From Comamonas testosteroni (GTDB lineage Bacteria > Pseudomonadota > Gammaproteobacteria > Burkholderiales > Burkholderiaceae_C): DNA of 64,000 nucleotides. A model generated the notes under the pieces. It saw nothing but the letters and a program-made list of their open reading frames with translations, made no database searches and was not told the DNA's origin. Location of the stretch: positions 744,001 to 808,000 of the forward strand of contig NZ_CP043568.1 of assembly GCF_014076415.1 (NCBI RefSeq), written 5' to 3'. The position numbers were made by a program, and so were the translations under genes. This document shows, piece by piece, positions 43,794-53,668 of this stretch (the stretch's first letter is position 1; every line of letters begins with the position of its first letter).

Positions 43794-44792
43794 TTACCGG
43801 AACGCGCCAGCCGTGATTTCCAGGCTGCGCAGGCGCAGAGCGGCGTCGAACACATCACTGACCATCATGAACTCGTCGGCCTGGGTTTCATCGGCCAGCT
43901 TTTGCAGGCCTTGGCGCACGGTATCAGGCCCGCCGACAACACCCACGGCCAGAAAGTCGCCGATGGCCGACTGGGCACGCGGGTCCAGTTGTTCCCAGAA
44001 GTTCTCCACTGGTGGCATGAGGCGGCTGCGGTTACCCGTCAGAATGCCCAGCACGCGCTGGTAGGTGCTGCTGGCCAGGAACTGGGCTTCTTCATCGCTG
44101 GGCGCCGCAATCACAGGCACGCCGACGATGGCATAGGGCTTGGCCAGTGTGGCGCTGGGCTTGAACGTCTGACGATAGATGGCCAGAGCCTGGTGCAGCA
44201 TGCGCGGCGCAAAGTGCGAGGCAAAGGCGTAGGGCAGGCCCAGGTGCGCGGCCAGCTGGGCCGAGAACAGGCTGGAGCCCAGCAGCCAGATGGGCACATG
44301 GGTGCCGGCACCGGGCATGGCGATGATGCGCGCACCATCCTGGTCGTCGCCCAGCAGGCGCTGCAGCTCCTGCACATCGCGGGGGAAGTCTTCCTCGGTC
44401 TCCACACGGTCGCGGCGCAGCGCACGCATGGTGGGGCCGTCGGTGCCGGGCGCGCGGCCCAGGCCCAGGTCGATGCGGCCCGGGTAGAGCTCGGCCAGCG
44501 TGCCGAAGGCTTCGGCCACCACCAGCGGTGCATGGTTGGGCAGCATGATGCCGCCCGAGCCCACGCGAATCTTCTGCGTGGCGCCTGCGATGTGGCCGAT
44601 CAGCACGGCCGTGGCCGAACTCGCAATGCCCGGCATATTGTGGTGCTCGGCCAGCCAGTAGCGGGTGAAGCCCAGCTTTTCAGCCTGCTGCGCGGTGCGC
44701 ACGGCAATCTGCAGAGCATCGGCCACCGTTCCGCCTTCGCGCACGGCGACCAGGTCCAGCATGGACAGCTTGACGTTGTTCAGGGATTTCAT
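43794..44792 (-). CDS. LLM class flavin-dependent oxidoreductase
   Basis: Luciferase-like monooxygenase of 332 aa. Typical segments are [60 protein letters not shown] and [20 protein letters not shown]. It resembles the YhbW/MsnO8 group. Uses reduced flavin from a partner; substrate unknown. Followed downstream by convergence with the acylase gene and preceded by a family B fragment (TTTTGATAGCTTG). Confidence 0.9.
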   Translation of the reverse strand: MKSLNNVKLSMLDLVAVREGGTVADALQIAVRTAQQAEKLGFTRYWLAEHHNMPGIASSATAVLIGHIAGATQKIRVGSGGIMLPNHAPLVVAEAFGTLAELYPGRIDLGLGRAPGTDGPTMRALRRDRVETEEDFPRDVQELQRLLGDDQDGARIIAMPGAGTHVPIWLLGSSLFSAQLAAHLGLPYAFASHFAPRMLHQALAIYRQTFKPSATLAKPYAIVGVPVIAAPSDEEAQFLASSTYQRVLGILTGNRSRLMPPVENFWEQLDPRAQSAIGDFLAVGVVGGPDTVRQGLQKLADETQADEFMMVSDVFDAALRLRSLEITAGAFR

Positions 44793-44805
44793 GGCGATTG
44801 ATCTT

Positions 44806-44835
44806 TATGGTTTTGATAGCTTGCAGCGTTTTCTG
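44806..44835. repeat. family B fragment
   Basis: TTTATGGTTTTGATAGCTTGCAGCG carries the TTTTGATAGCT arm of family B, between two minus-strand genes. No full palindrome is present. Confidence 0.4.
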
Positions 44836-44837
44836 GG

Positions 44838-45122
44838 TCAGCGCTTGCGGCCGATTTCACGTCCAAAAACAATGCCGACCAGCACGCCCCAGGCCAGCAG
44901 CACGGCTGCCATGGCGTAGTAGGTGCTGCCAGCCTGCATGGCGAATACCGAGCCCAGCAAGGCCACCAGCGCCGCCATGCGGATCACGCGGCGCAACTGG
45001 TCCACGGGCAGACGGGCCTTGAGGTTGAACAGCACGGCGAGGCTGATGACAGCCAGGGCGATCAGCAGCAGAAACAGATCGCCGCCATAGGGCTGGACGG
45101 AGGTGCGAAGGTTTTCAAGCAT
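44838..45122 (-). CDS. small inner membrane protein, 94 aa
   Basis: No named family recognised. Three hydrophobic helices are evident: LFLLLIALAVISLAVLF, then MAALVALLGSVFAMQAG, then MAAVLLAWGVLVGIVFG. The C terminus is basic (REIGRKR). It is followed on the same strand by the LLM gene 45 bp away, so the two may be cotranscribed. Confidence 0.7.
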   Translation of the reverse strand: MLENLRTSVQPYGGDLFLLLIALAVISLAVLFNLKARLPVDQLRRVIRMAALVALLGSVFAMQAGSTYYAMAAVLLAWGVLVGIVFGREIGRKR

Positions 45123-45174
45123 GGCAACGATTCTGGCAAAGGCTCAATGACCGCTGCTGGCTGAGGCCATGCAT

Positions 45175-45200
45175 GAAAAAAGCCCACCGAGAGGTGGGCT
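45175..45200 (-). terminator. terminator after the large lipoprotein gene
   Basis: AGCCCACC-GAGA-GGTGGGCT is a perfect 8-bp stem with six A to its left, read as T in the leftward transcript. It lies 23 bp after the stop. Confidence 0.92.
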
Positions 45201-45223
45201 GTGCAGCCAGGCGGGGCCTGGTA

Positions 45224-47176
45224 TCAGTTCAGACCGAGGGCGGCAAGCAGCGCATCGGCGGCCGTGCCATTGAGCCGCTGCTGATTGCTGACCATCTGCT
45301 TGTCCCGATAGCCGACATAGGTGATGCCGCCGCGTTCGACGAACAGGCGGTAGTTCTGAAAGTTGCTGACATTGAGCTGGGTGGGCTCCTGCGTGAAGCG
45401 CAGCACCTTGGCATCCGCCTGGGTGGCGATGCTGTAGTTGCTGACCAGGATGGTCTTGCAGGTGGACACTCCGTTGATGAACAGGGTCCGGTTGTTGGGC
45501 AAGGTGCTCATATCGCCCTCGCATTCATAGAAGCGCGCGCGCTGCTCGCCGCCGTTCTCGAAACCCACCATATAGCGCTTGTAGGCAGCGCTGCCATCGG
45601 GCTTGAGATAGTCGCGGCGGCTGACCAGCACGCGCGAGTTGTTGCCGTGCACATCGGCGGCCGAGATGTTGGGCGCGAAGTCGCCGGCGTTCCAGGCGAT
45701 GAACTCCGCAAGCGTCGCGCTGCGCCAGGTGCTGGAGTCAGGGTTGTTGGGGGCGTCGACACGGGCAATGGTGGCGCGGTTGCCGTTGTTGCTCAGGTAG
45801 TAGTCGCTGCCGCCCAGGTCGGTGACGGTGCGATAGCTGAGCGTGGAGCCGCTGGGGAAGGTCGTGTCGGCGGGAACCTGATCGGGTCTGGGGCCCCAGT
45901 TGGCAAAGCTGCCATCGGCCGCGTCCTGCCAGGGGGCGGAACGGATTTCGGTGACGATATCGCGCATCTTCAGGCCGGCGATATTGCGCACGCTCTGCTT
46001 GGCTCTGCTGGCCAGGCTCTTGCAGTACAGGGATTCGGTCTCGCCGCTGGTGAGACTGGTGACCTGCTGCACGAAATCGGTGGGACAGGCAAACCATTCG
46101 CTGCCCGTCCAATAGACCTGCGGCCGGGTCCAGGGCTGCTCCTGGCCGCCGACCACGCGCTCGCGGAATTCCGTGAAATAGCGTTTGCCGTTGGCATCGG
46201 GCGTGTTCTGTTCGGCCGTGGCTTCGAAGGCGCGAATGTAGTAGTTGCTGGTGTCGGTAAAGCTGAGCCAGCGCAGCTGAGTGCTCGGCGCGGGGCCGCC
46301 GGCCTCGGGGCTGCTGGATTGCGACTGCATGGCTGCGATCAGGCCCACATTGCCGGCCGTGACGCCCGAAGCGCCGGCAACTTGCCGGGCGGCGGTTTCC
46401 ATGGCGGATTGCTTGTCCTTCATGGAGGTGCTGGTGTCGCTGAGGGTGGGGTTGTCCAGCACGGCCGTGGCCAGTGTTTGCAACTGCTGCAGCAGCACGC
46501 TGTTGACGGCGGCATTGAGCTGCACCGAGGTCAGCGGCGCGCCGTCGACGCCTGTGGCACCGGCCGTGTTGGTGAGCTGGGTCTGGGTGGTCACCACGAT
46601 CAGACGCGCCATGGTGGCGGCCAGCTTGCCGGCGTTGCTGCCGTCCTGGGTGAAATCCGCCAGCGCCGAAGTGCCCAGGCCCAGCTGGCTCTGGATGGCA
46701 GCTGCCGCATCGCTGGTGCTGCTGCCCGTGGCCTGGCTGTGTGCCTGGACCAGGGTGCTCAGCGGGCTGACGACGCCAGGCTGATCGGCGGGCGCTCGCA
46801 ACATGAAGGCCACGGGAACGGCGCCGGTGTCGGCATCGACGGAGTCCCTGGTGACCAGGGCCAGAATCGGGTACTTGCCCACATCGGACTCGGGCACTTC
46901 CAGGCTGGCCTGACCGGAGGCATTGGTGACGGCACTGGGTTCTCCACTGTCACAGCTGCCGTTGTCATTTCTGTCCAGGCAGACCTTGACGTTCTGCAGG
47001 GCTCCGTCGATCACGGTGGTGGAGACCGAGGTGGTGGCGGGTGCCGGAGCGGGCGATGGTGCGGGAGAAGCGCTGTCGCTGCCGCCGCCGCAGCCGGCAA
47101 TGGAGGCAATCAGGACCAGGGCGCCCAGGGACACTGAGCGGCGGATGAAGGGTGTGGTGGTGGGTGCTTGTGACAT
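45224..47176 (-). CDS. large hypothetical lipoprotein, 650 aa
   Basis: No family recognised with confidence. The lipobox is ASIAGCGGGSD (Cys about residue 29), followed by a Ser/Pro/Ala linker. The N-terminal module has DGALQNVKVCLDRNDNGSCD and a calcium-loop look. A long helical middle part (about 130-310) follows, then an aromatic-rich C-terminal half with several Cys (CPTDF, LYCKSL, YECEGD, STCKTI). Probably on the cell surface or in the periplasm. It is divergent from the LuxR-type gene and near the T2SS operon, so it might be a secretion substrate. Confidence 0.75.
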   Translation of the reverse strand: MSQAPTTTPFIRRSVSLGALVLIASIAGCGGGSDSASPAPSPAPAPATTSVSTTVIDGALQNVKVCLDRNDNGSCDSGEPSAVTNASGQASLEVPESDVGKYPILALVTRDSVDADTGAVPVAFMLRAPADQPGVVSPLSTLVQAHSQATGSSTSDAAAAIQSQLGLGTSALADFTQDGSNAGKLAATMARLIVVTTQTQLTNTAGATGVDGAPLTSVQLNAAVNSVLLQQLQTLATAVLDNPTLSDTSTSMKDKQSAMETAARQVAGASGVTAGNVGLIAAMQSQSSSPEAGGPAPSTQLRWLSFTDTSNYYIRAFEATAEQNTPDANGKRYFTEFRERVVGGQEQPWTRPQVYWTGSEWFACPTDFVQQVTSLTSGETESLYCKSLASRAKQSVRNIAGLKMRDIVTEIRSAPWQDAADGSFANWGPRPDQVPADTTFPSGSTLSYRTVTDLGGSDYYLSNNGNRATIARVDAPNNPDSSTWRSATLAEFIAWNAGDFAPNISAADVHGNNSRVLVSRRDYLKPDGSAAYKRYMVGFENGGEQRARFYECEGDMSTLPNNRTLFINGVSTCKTILVSNYSIATQADAKVLRFTQEPTQLNVSNFQNYRLFVERGGITYVGYRDKQMVSNQQRLNGTAADALLAALGLN

Positions 47177-47346
47177 GACAGCCTTTGCTTGAGAGTGGTT
47201 GCCTTGTTTGTAAGCACTTGTTGTCGCGAAAACATCACCAAAATGGGTGAAGGGTTTGCAGTGATTTCAAAGTGTGAGTAAATGAAATAAATCCCCGGCG
47301 AAGGGCCATCAGGCGCTTGCTGTGGCGAGCCTTGGAAGGGGGCTCT

Positions 47347-48525
47347 ATGGCGGTAGCGCATCTGTCTTTGATGTTGCAGGAGAGGGTTCCTGCATTGATA
47401 GCGGCCATCTACGAGTCGGCGCTGGAGCCGGCTCGCTGGCAGGGCTTTCTGGCCTTGTTCGGTGCGGCCCTGCGTTCGCCGGCCAGTGTGATCTGGGCCA
47501 ACGACTTCGCGCAGCGGACGGTGGATCTGGACGGGGGCTTCGGCACTTTCGGCGCCAGCCAGGGCTTTGCCGCCGCCGAACTCGAAAGCTTTGCCGAGCA
47601 CTACTGCCAGTGCAATGTCTGGCTGCAGGACCAGAGCCTGCATAGACCGGGCACGGTGGTGAATTCCTCCACCCTGTTTCCCGACCGGAGCCTGCCGGGT
47701 ACCGAATGGTATGGCGACTGGCTGCAGCCTCAGGATCTGTTCTATTCCTGCGCGGCCGTGGTCGACAACCAGCACGATCGCTCGTTCAACATCACCGTCG
47801 TCAGGCCGCATGCGGTGGGTGCCTACAGCGCCGAAGAGCTGGGCCTTGTGCAGCAGCTCATGCCGCATCTGCAGACCGCGTTTGCGATGCACCGACGCCT
47901 GTACCGCACCCAGGCATTGCTCAATGCATCGCTGTCCGTGCTGGAGGATCTGCCGCTGGGCGTGGTTCTTCTGGACGAACATGCGACCGTGATGCATGCC
48001 AGCACACGGGCCCTGCGCCTGATGGAGCAGAGCCAGCTGATGTATCGCGGGGCCGATGAGAGCCTGCATGCCACCAATGCCGCAGACCAGCGCTGGCTGC
48101 ACAAAGCCATGCGCGACTGTGTGGCCACGGGGCTGGGCAAGGGGCAGCAGCACGGGCGGGCCAGCCGCTTCACAGGGCTGGCCGGACAGCAGTTGCAGGT
48201 CATGGTGTCGCCGCTGCCCGTGCACAGCAGCCCCTATGGCGAGCGCAGCGCCGCCATGCTGCTGATCAGCGATCCGGCGCTGAGCATTCCCTCGCTGCAG
48301 GAGTTGCTGCGCAATCTGTACCGGCTCACGCTGGCAGAGGCTCAGCTAGCCCAGGCGCTGATCAATGGCTGGACCCTGCAGGAGTTCGCCGAGAGACAGG
48401 GCCTGTCCATCCATACCGCGCGTTCGCAATTCAAATCGGCGGCGGTCAAGGTCGGCGTGGGGCGGCAGGCCGATTTCGTGCGGGTGCTGCTCACGGGTCC
48501 TGCCATGTTGCGCTGGCGCGAGTGA
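47347..48525 (+). CDS. LuxR-type helix-turn-helix regulator with unknown sensor domain
   Basis: Regulator of 392 aa. The C-terminal domain is LuxR/GerE-like (LTLAEAQLAQALINGWTLQE, then RQGLSIHTARSQFKSAAVKV, about residues 325-385). The N-terminal 300 residues resemble a PAS-like sensor with SVLEDLPLGVVLLDEHATVM and no receiver or autoinducer domain I can name. GGAAGGGGG before the ATG at 47347 supports this start. It is divergent from the lipoprotein gene and ends 3 bp from the convergent gspE stop. Confidence 0.85.
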   Translation: MAVAHLSLMLQERVPALIAAIYESALEPARWQGFLALFGAALRSPASVIWANDFAQRTVDLDGGFGTFGASQGFAAAELESFAEHYCQCNVWLQDQSLHRPGTVVNSSTLFPDRSLPGTEWYGDWLQPQDLFYSCAAVVDNQHDRSFNITVVRPHAVGAYSAEELGLVQQLMPHLQTAFAMHRRLYRTQALLNASLSVLEDLPLGVVLLDEHATVMHASTRALRLMEQSQLMYRGADESLHATNAADQRWLHKAMRDCVATGLGKGQQHGRASRFTGLAGQQLQVMVSPLPVHSSPYGERSAAMLLISDPALSIPSLQELLRNLYRLTLAEAQLAQALINGWTLQEFAERQGLSIHTARSQFKSAAVKVGVGRQADFVRVLLTGPAMLRWRE

Positions 48526-48528
48526 GCC

Positions 48529-49890
48529 TCAGTCCCGCGTCACGCGCATGACCTCGGCCTGGGTGGTGATGCCTTCGCGAACCAGGCGTTCGCCATCCTC
48601 GCGCATCAGCTGCATGCCTGCCGCCATGGCGGTCTCGCGGATCTCGGCCTCGCTGGCCCCGCGGTGGATCTGGGCGCGAATGGCATCGTCCACCGTCAGC
48701 AGCTCGAAGATGCCGGTGCGGCCCCGGTAACCGCTGGGCTCGCTCTGGTCGACCTTGCGTACCAGGCGCTGTGCCAGCACTCCCAGCAGCGAGGAGGACA
48801 GCAAAAAGGGCTCGACCCCCATGTCGATCAGCCGGGTGACGGCGCTGGGTGCGTCGTTGGTATGCAGCGTGGCCAGTACCAGGTGGCCGGTGAGCGAAGC
48901 CTGGATGGCGATCTGCGCGGTTTCGAAGTCGCGGATTTCGCCGATCATGATCACGTCCGGGTCCTGACGCAGCAGGGCGCGCAAGGCCTTGGCAAAGGTC
49001 AGCTCGATCTTGGCATTGACCTGGGTCTGGCCCACGCCGGCCAGCTCGTATTCGATGGGGTCTTCCACCGTCATGATGTTGCTGTGGCTGGCATCCATGC
49101 GCTGCAGCGCGGCGTAGAGCGTGGTGGTCTTGCCCGAGCCCGTGGGGCCGGTGACCAGCACGATGCCGTGCGGCTGCGCCGTGAGATGGGTGAAGCGCCT
49201 GAGCGTCTCGCCGCCCATGCCCACGGCTTCCAGGCTGAGCTTGCTCTCGCTCTTGTCCAGCAGACGCAGCACGGCGCGCTCGCCGTGGGCACTGGGCAGA
49301 GTGGAGACGCGCACGTCAATGGCTCGCGTGCCCAGGCGCAGGCTGATGCGGCCGTCCTGGGGCAGGCGTTTCTCGGCAATGTCCAGGTCGGCCATGATCT
49401 TCAGGCGGCTGATCAGGGCGGCGTGCAGGGCGCGATTGGGTTGCACCACCTCACGCAGATCGCCGTCCACGCGAAAGCGCACGCTGGAATGGCGCTCGTA
49501 GGGCTCGATGTGGATGTCCGAAGCACCGTCGCGCGCCGCCTGCGTGAGCAGGGCGTTGAGCATGCGGATGATGGGGGCGTCGTCCGCGGTTTCCAGCAAG
49601 TCTTCCACGGCTGGCAGCTCCTGCATCATGCGTGTCAGATCGGCATCGGACTCGACTTCGCTGACCACCATGGCCGCGCTGGAGTCGCTTTGTGCATAGG
49701 CCGCGCTGATGCGGTGGGCCAGCGCGCCGCTGTCCAGTAGTTGCCAACGCTGCACCGCATGCTTGCGCTGCACTTCGGAGATGGCCGACCAGTCGGGTTG
49801 CGGACCATGCCAGAGCACGGGCTCCTGGCCGTCATCCTCGATCAGCAACTGGCTGCTGCGGGCAAAGCCATAGGGCAGGGGGTAGCGCAT
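48529..49890 (-). CDS. gspE: type II secretion assembly ATPase, lacking the tetracysteine domain
   Basis: Cytoplasmic ATPase of 453 aa driving pseudopilus assembly. Walker A is [17 protein letters not shown]. The Asp box [20 protein letters not shown], Walker B-like [16 protein letters not shown], and the His box [15 protein letters not shown] are all intact. Between LAQRLVRKV and [12 protein letters not shown] only six residues (DQSEPS) remain, where GspE normally carries about 45 residues with two CxxC zinc pairs. The deletion is in frame. PilB-like paralogues without zinc modules exist, but its place at the end of the gsp operon supports GspE. It follows gspD by 13 bp. Confidence 0.92.
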   Translation of the reverse strand: MRYPLPYGFARSSQLLIEDDGQEPVLWHGPQPDWSAISEVQRKHAVQRWQLLDSGALAHRISAAYAQSDSSAAMVVSEVESDADLTRMMQELPAVEDLLETADDAPIIRMLNALLTQAARDGASDIHIEPYERHSSVRFRVDGDLREVVQPNRALHAALISRLKIMADLDIAEKRLPQDGRISLRLGTRAIDVRVSTLPSAHGERAVLRLLDKSESKLSLEAVGMGGETLRRFTHLTAQPHGIVLVTGPTGSGKTTTLYAALQRMDASHSNIMTVEDPIEYELAGVGQTQVNAKIELTFAKALRALLRQDPDVIMIGEIRDFETAQIAIQASLTGHLVLATLHTNDAPSAVTRLIDMGVEPFLLSSSLLGVLAQRLVRKVDQSEPSGYRGRTGIFELLTVDDAIRAQIHRGASEAEIRETAMAAGMQLMREDGERLVREGITTQAEVMRVTRD

Positions 49891-49903
49891 GCGTGGCCTT
49901 CGC

Positions 49904-52282
49904 TTACAGAGTGCCTGGAGGCAGGGTGGCGGGCGTCGCAGGCGTCACGGTCACGGGCTGGCCGTTCACCGTGGGCTGGCCCGGGCGCGTGAAGTCCACG
50001 ATCTCGGGCTTGGCTCCGGGAACGATGGCCACATTGGACGCGCTTGACTGTGCAGCGCCGCTGGATGCGGGCAGCAAGGGCGCTGCATTGACATTGCGCA
50101 TCAGCAGATTGGGGTCGGGCTGCACGGTTTGCTGCATGCCGCGAATGGACTCATAGCGGTCCTGCGAAAGCTGGCTGGTGGAGTTGGCGTCGCGCAGCAC
50201 GGTGGGGCGCAGAAACACCATCAGATTGGTTTTCTTGCGCGCGCGGCTGGTGTTGCGGAACAGATTGCCCAGCAAGGGAATGTCGCCCAGCAGCGGCACG
50301 CGTTCCTGGCTCTGGCTGTATTCGTCGGCAATCAGGCCGCCCAGCACCACGATGGCACCGTCCTCGACCAGTACGTTCGACTCGATGGAACGCTTGGTGG
50401 TGGTGGCGCCGGACTGGGCGTTGGCTGTGCCCTGCTTGACTGCCGAGTTCTCCTGGTAGACGGCCATCTTGATGGTGCCGTTCTCGTTGATCTGCGGACG
50501 AATCTTGAGCAGCGTACCCACGTCCTTGCGTTCATAGGTGGTAAAGGGATTGACCGAGCCCGAGGTGCCCGCAGTGTTGGTATAGGAGCCCGTGGGGAAG
50601 GGGACGTTCTCGCCCACCATGATGCTGGCCTCCTCGTTGTCCAGCGTCATCAGATTGGGGGTGGAGAGGATGTTGGTGTCGCCGTCGCCCTGCATCAGGT
50701 TGACCAGGGCGCCCAGGCTGGTGTTGCCGTTGACGTTCTGGGTGAAGCCCAGGTTCATCCCCTTCATGCCGCCGATCGCCGAGGCCTGGCTGTCGGTCAG
50801 GGGCGTGCCGTTGACCAGATTGCCAACGGCCCCCGACAGGCCGAAGATGTTGGAGATGCCGCTGATGGAGGTGCCGTTGCCGAGCACGCCCAGCACGCGG
50901 CCGTTGTTGCGGATCACCGAGCTCCATTGCACGCCGAGCTGGGCCGCCTTGTCGGCGGAGACTTCGACAATCAGGGCTTCGATCAGCACCTGTGCGCGGC
51001 GGCCGTCGAGCTTGTCGATGACGGTGCGCAACTGACGGTACAGCGGGCCGGGGGCGGTGATGATCAGCGAGTTGGTCGTGGGGTCGGCCTGGATCATGCC
51101 GCCCGTGGAGGGTTGCTGGGCGGTGCCGAAACGGGAGCTGGGGCCGCTGTTGCCGCCGCCCAGGCCTACGGTTGCGCTGCCGTCCGTGCCGCGTGAAATC
51201 ACGGGCTGGGAGCTTGCTGCATTGGTGGTCGAGCCGGCGGCTGCCGTCATGCCCGGCTGGCCACCCAGTGCGGTGCTGGCACTGGTCTGGGCATTGATGG
51301 CGGCACGCAGCGTGGCGGCCAGAGACACTGCGTCGGCGTTCTTGAGATACACCACATGGATATTGCCGTCGTCACCATTGCCCGTCATGGCCGGCTGGTC
51401 CAGACGCGCGATCAGCGAGCGGATCAGCGACAGCTTGGCCGGGTTGGCCGCACGGATCAGCACCGAGTTGCTGCGCGGCTCGGCCAGTATGGAGGTGCGG
51501 AAACTGGTGTCCGCCTGGCCTGTTGCCGCGCCGGCTCCTGCCTGGATCACGCCGCCGGCGGTGGCAGAGCCACCTTCCATCAGGCGATTGACCAGGGCCA
51601 CCATATCGGCGGCCACGGCATGGCGCAGCGAGATGACTTCCACATCGGTGGCGTTGGAGACATCGGTGCTGGCGATGATGCGCGAGATGCGCTGCAGATT
51701 GTCGGCGTAGTCGGTGATGATCAGCGAGTTGTTGCCGGGGTTGACGTTGATGGTGTTGTTGGGGCTGATCAGCGGCCGCAGCACGGGCACCAGATTGTTG
51801 GCGTTCTCGTAGTTGAGCTTGAAGATCTGAGTGACGATCTGTCCGCCGCCCTGGCTGGCGCGTCCGCCCTGTCCCACGGAGACCTCGCTGGACTGTAGCT
51901 TGGCATCGGCTTCTGGAATCACCTTGAACAGTCCTGCCGACTCCGTCACCGTGAAGCCCTGCATGCGCAGCGCCGCCAGATATTGCTGGTAGGCCGTGGC
52001 AGGCGAGACGGCCTTGTCGGTCAGCAGCGTGATCTGGCCCTTGACGCGCGGATCCACCACCACGTTGCGATTGGTGATAGCGGCCATGGCGCGCGACACG
52101 GCCTCGATATCGGCATTGGTGAAGTTCAGCGTGACCGGCTCGCCGGGTCGCAAACTAGGAGTGGCATTCGCTTGTCCACTCTGGGTTTGAGCATGAATTG
52201 GTGCTGAAATGCAGACGGCAAGCGAGGCAACAGCTATCGAATGCAGTGTGTTTTGCCAGGCGGTGCGTGAACGCTGAGTCAT
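49904..52282 (-). CDS. gspD: type II secretion outer membrane secretin
   Basis: Secretin of 792 aa with a signal peptide ending in SAPIHAQ. N domains with repeated [24 protein letters not shown] segments follow (about 35-330), with a Gly/Ser/Thr-rich insertion near 355-400. The C-terminal secretin domain has [26 protein letters not shown] and [12 protein letters not shown]. It forms the outer membrane exit channel. A proline-rich tail follows. It starts 3 bp after gspN, in the operon gspG-H-I-J-K-L-M-N-D-E. Confidence 0.95.
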   Translation of the reverse strand: MTQRSRTAWQNTLHSIAVASLAVCISAPIHAQTQSGQANATPSLRPGEPVTLNFTNADIEAVSRAMAAITNRNVVVDPRVKGQITLLTDKAVSPATAYQQYLAALRMQGFTVTESAGLFKVIPEADAKLQSSEVSVGQGGRASQGGGQIVTQIFKLNYENANNLVPVLRPLISPNNTINVNPGNNSLIITDYADNLQRISRIIASTDVSNATDVEVISLRHAVAADMVALVNRLMEGGSATAGGVIQAGAGAATGQADTSFRTSILAEPRSNSVLIRAANPAKLSLIRSLIARLDQPAMTGNGDDGNIHVVYLKNADAVSLAATLRAAINAQTSASTALGGQPGMTAAAGSTTNAASSQPVISRGTDGSATVGLGGGNSGPSSRFGTAQQPSTGGMIQADPTTNSLIITAPGPLYRQLRTVIDKLDGRRAQVLIEALIVEVSADKAAQLGVQWSSVIRNNGRVLGVLGNGTSISGISNIFGLSGAVGNLVNGTPLTDSQASAIGGMKGMNLGFTQNVNGNTSLGALVNLMQGDGDTNILSTPNLMTLDNEEASIMVGENVPFPTGSYTNTAGTSGSVNPFTTYERKDVGTLLKIRPQINENGTIKMAVYQENSAVKQGTANAQSGATTTKRSIESNVLVEDGAIVVLGGLIADEYSQSQERVPLLGDIPLLGNLFRNTSRARKKTNLMVFLRPTVLRDANSTSQLSQDRYESIRGMQQTVQPDPNLLMRNVNAAPLLPASSGAAQSSASNVAIVPGAKPEIVDFTRPGQPTVNGQPVTVTPATPATLPPGTL

Positions 52283-52285
52283 GGG

Positions 52286-53116
52286 TCAACCAAAGGTGAT
52301 GATGGAGCGCGCACCCTGGCGGCGCCCCAAGATATTGAGCAAATTCGACAGAGCGGCTTCGCGCTCGGGGCTGGCAGAGGCTTCGCCCCTGAAGTGCAGG
52401 CGCGAGCCCACCCATTGGCCCTGGCCGCTGAGCTGCAGGTCGCCGCCCAGCGTGGTCAGATTCAGCTGGGCATTGTCTCCGCCCTGTATATCGAGGCGGT
52501 AGCTGCCCAGGGGCTTGAGCGACGACAGTCTTGACGATACGGCCAATGCTTCCAGCCGCGTCAGGCCCTGGCTGGTGGCCCGGCCGGCGCGATATTGCAG
52601 TGTCAGCCCGACCGTGGACAGGCGCAACTGACCCTGCAGGGCCACTGTGTTCCAGGGCGTGCCAAGGCCGGCCAGCAGGTCGGCGGGCAGCTGCAGCACG
52701 CTGTCCTTGACGTGCACCGTCATGGCGTTCCAGCCCGGCTGCAGCTGCGCCAGCATCGGGGTGCTGGTGCAGCAATCGCTTTGAAGGCTGATGCTGGCGC
52801 CGCTCAGGCTGGGGCGCAGTGTCCAGTTCAGACGCGTGGGCAGGCTGCTCTGGTCCTGGCTGTCCTTGCCTCCCGTGAGCACCAGCCTGGCCGAGCCACG
52901 CCAGAGCGTGCCGCGCGGCTCCTGCAGCTGTACCTGGTTGGCGGTGATCGATTGCACGCCTGTGGCCAGCCAGGCCGCCGGAGCCTGGACCAGCACCGTC
53001 AGCAGAGCGCCCAGCAAGGCACCGCCCACTGCCCAGCGGCGCGGCGAACGCGGATCGCCCGCCTGGCGCGGTCTGCGCAGGGCTTGGCTGGCTGGGTGTG
53101 ACCGGGACAGTTTCAT
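52286..53116 (-). CDS. gspN: type II secretion protein GspN
   Basis: Protein of 276 aa with a single N-terminal membrane helix (VGGALLGALLTVLVQAPAAW) and a periplasmic beta-rich part: VQLQEPRGTLWRGSARLVLT, LNWTLRPSL, LGGDLQLSGQGQWV. Typical GspN, a dispensable accessory of T2SS found in beta-proteobacteria. Starts 9 bp after gspM. Confidence 0.9.
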   Translation of the reverse strand: MKLSRSHPASQALRRPRQAGDPRSPRRWAVGGALLGALLTVLVQAPAAWLATGVQSITANQVQLQEPRGTLWRGSARLVLTGGKDSQDQSSLPTRLNWTLRPSLSGASISLQSDCCTSTPMLAQLQPGWNAMTVHVKDSVLQLPADLLAGLGTPWNTVALQGQLRLSTVGLTLQYRAGRATSQGLTRLEALAVSSRLSSLKPLGSYRLDIQGGDNAQLNLTTLGGDLQLSGQGQWVGSRLHFRGEASASPEREAALSNLLNILGRRQGARSIITFG

Positions 53117-53125
53117 GGCCTAGGC

Positions 53126-53668
53126 TCAGTTCTGCCCACCCGCGTTGCCGGGCAAATCGAGCAGCAGATTGCCGCTCCAGCGTGTAACGGCAGCGCCGTC
53201 GACACTTTCACCGAGGATGCGGTTGAGCTTCATCTCGGCCACCGAGGCATGGCTGTTATCACGCACCTGTGCCAGCCAGCGGGCCAGGGCGGGAGCGGCG
53301 GCATTGCTCAGGCTGACCTGGGCACGGTTGCCCAGCCACTGCAGCTGTGCGCTGCTGCCGAGTTCGGTCTTGAGCGACTGCTCCAGCTGCGTGCGTGTAT
53401 CGGTGCTATTCCCCTGAGGCTGCTGGCGCAGCAGCTCGGCCTGGGCCTGCATCTGCAGCATGTTCTGCAGCTCGCGCTCCGCTGCCGCATGGCGCGCGGG
53501 GGCCGTGCGCAGGCTGTGCAGGGCCGGAGCCAGTGCCACCCACCAGAGCAGGGCCAGCAACACGACGCTGGCGGCGAGCAGCAACAGATTCTGTTCGCGC
53601 TGGGCCAGGGCACTCCAGCGCTGGCGCAGCGGAGCCAATGCGGTTTTCAAGGCGTTTTTCTGCTTCAT
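53126..53668 (-). CDS. gspM: type II secretion protein GspM
   Basis: Bitopic inner membrane protein of 180 aa with a membrane helix (NLLLLAASVVLLALLWWVAL, about residues 24-44), then a periplasmic coiled-coil-like segment rich in Leu/Gln and a small ferredoxin-like domain. It pairs with GspL in the platform. The start overlaps the gspL stop by 4 bp (ATGA). Confidence 0.92.
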   Translation of the reverse strand: MKQKNALKTALAPLRQRWSALAQREQNLLLLAASVVLLALLWWVALAPALHSLRTAPARHAAAERELQNMLQMQAQAELLRQQPQGNSTDTRTQLEQSLKTELGSSAQLQWLGNRAQVSLSNAAAPALARWLAQVRDNSHASVAEMKLNRILGESVDGAAVTRWSGNLLLDLPGNAGGQN

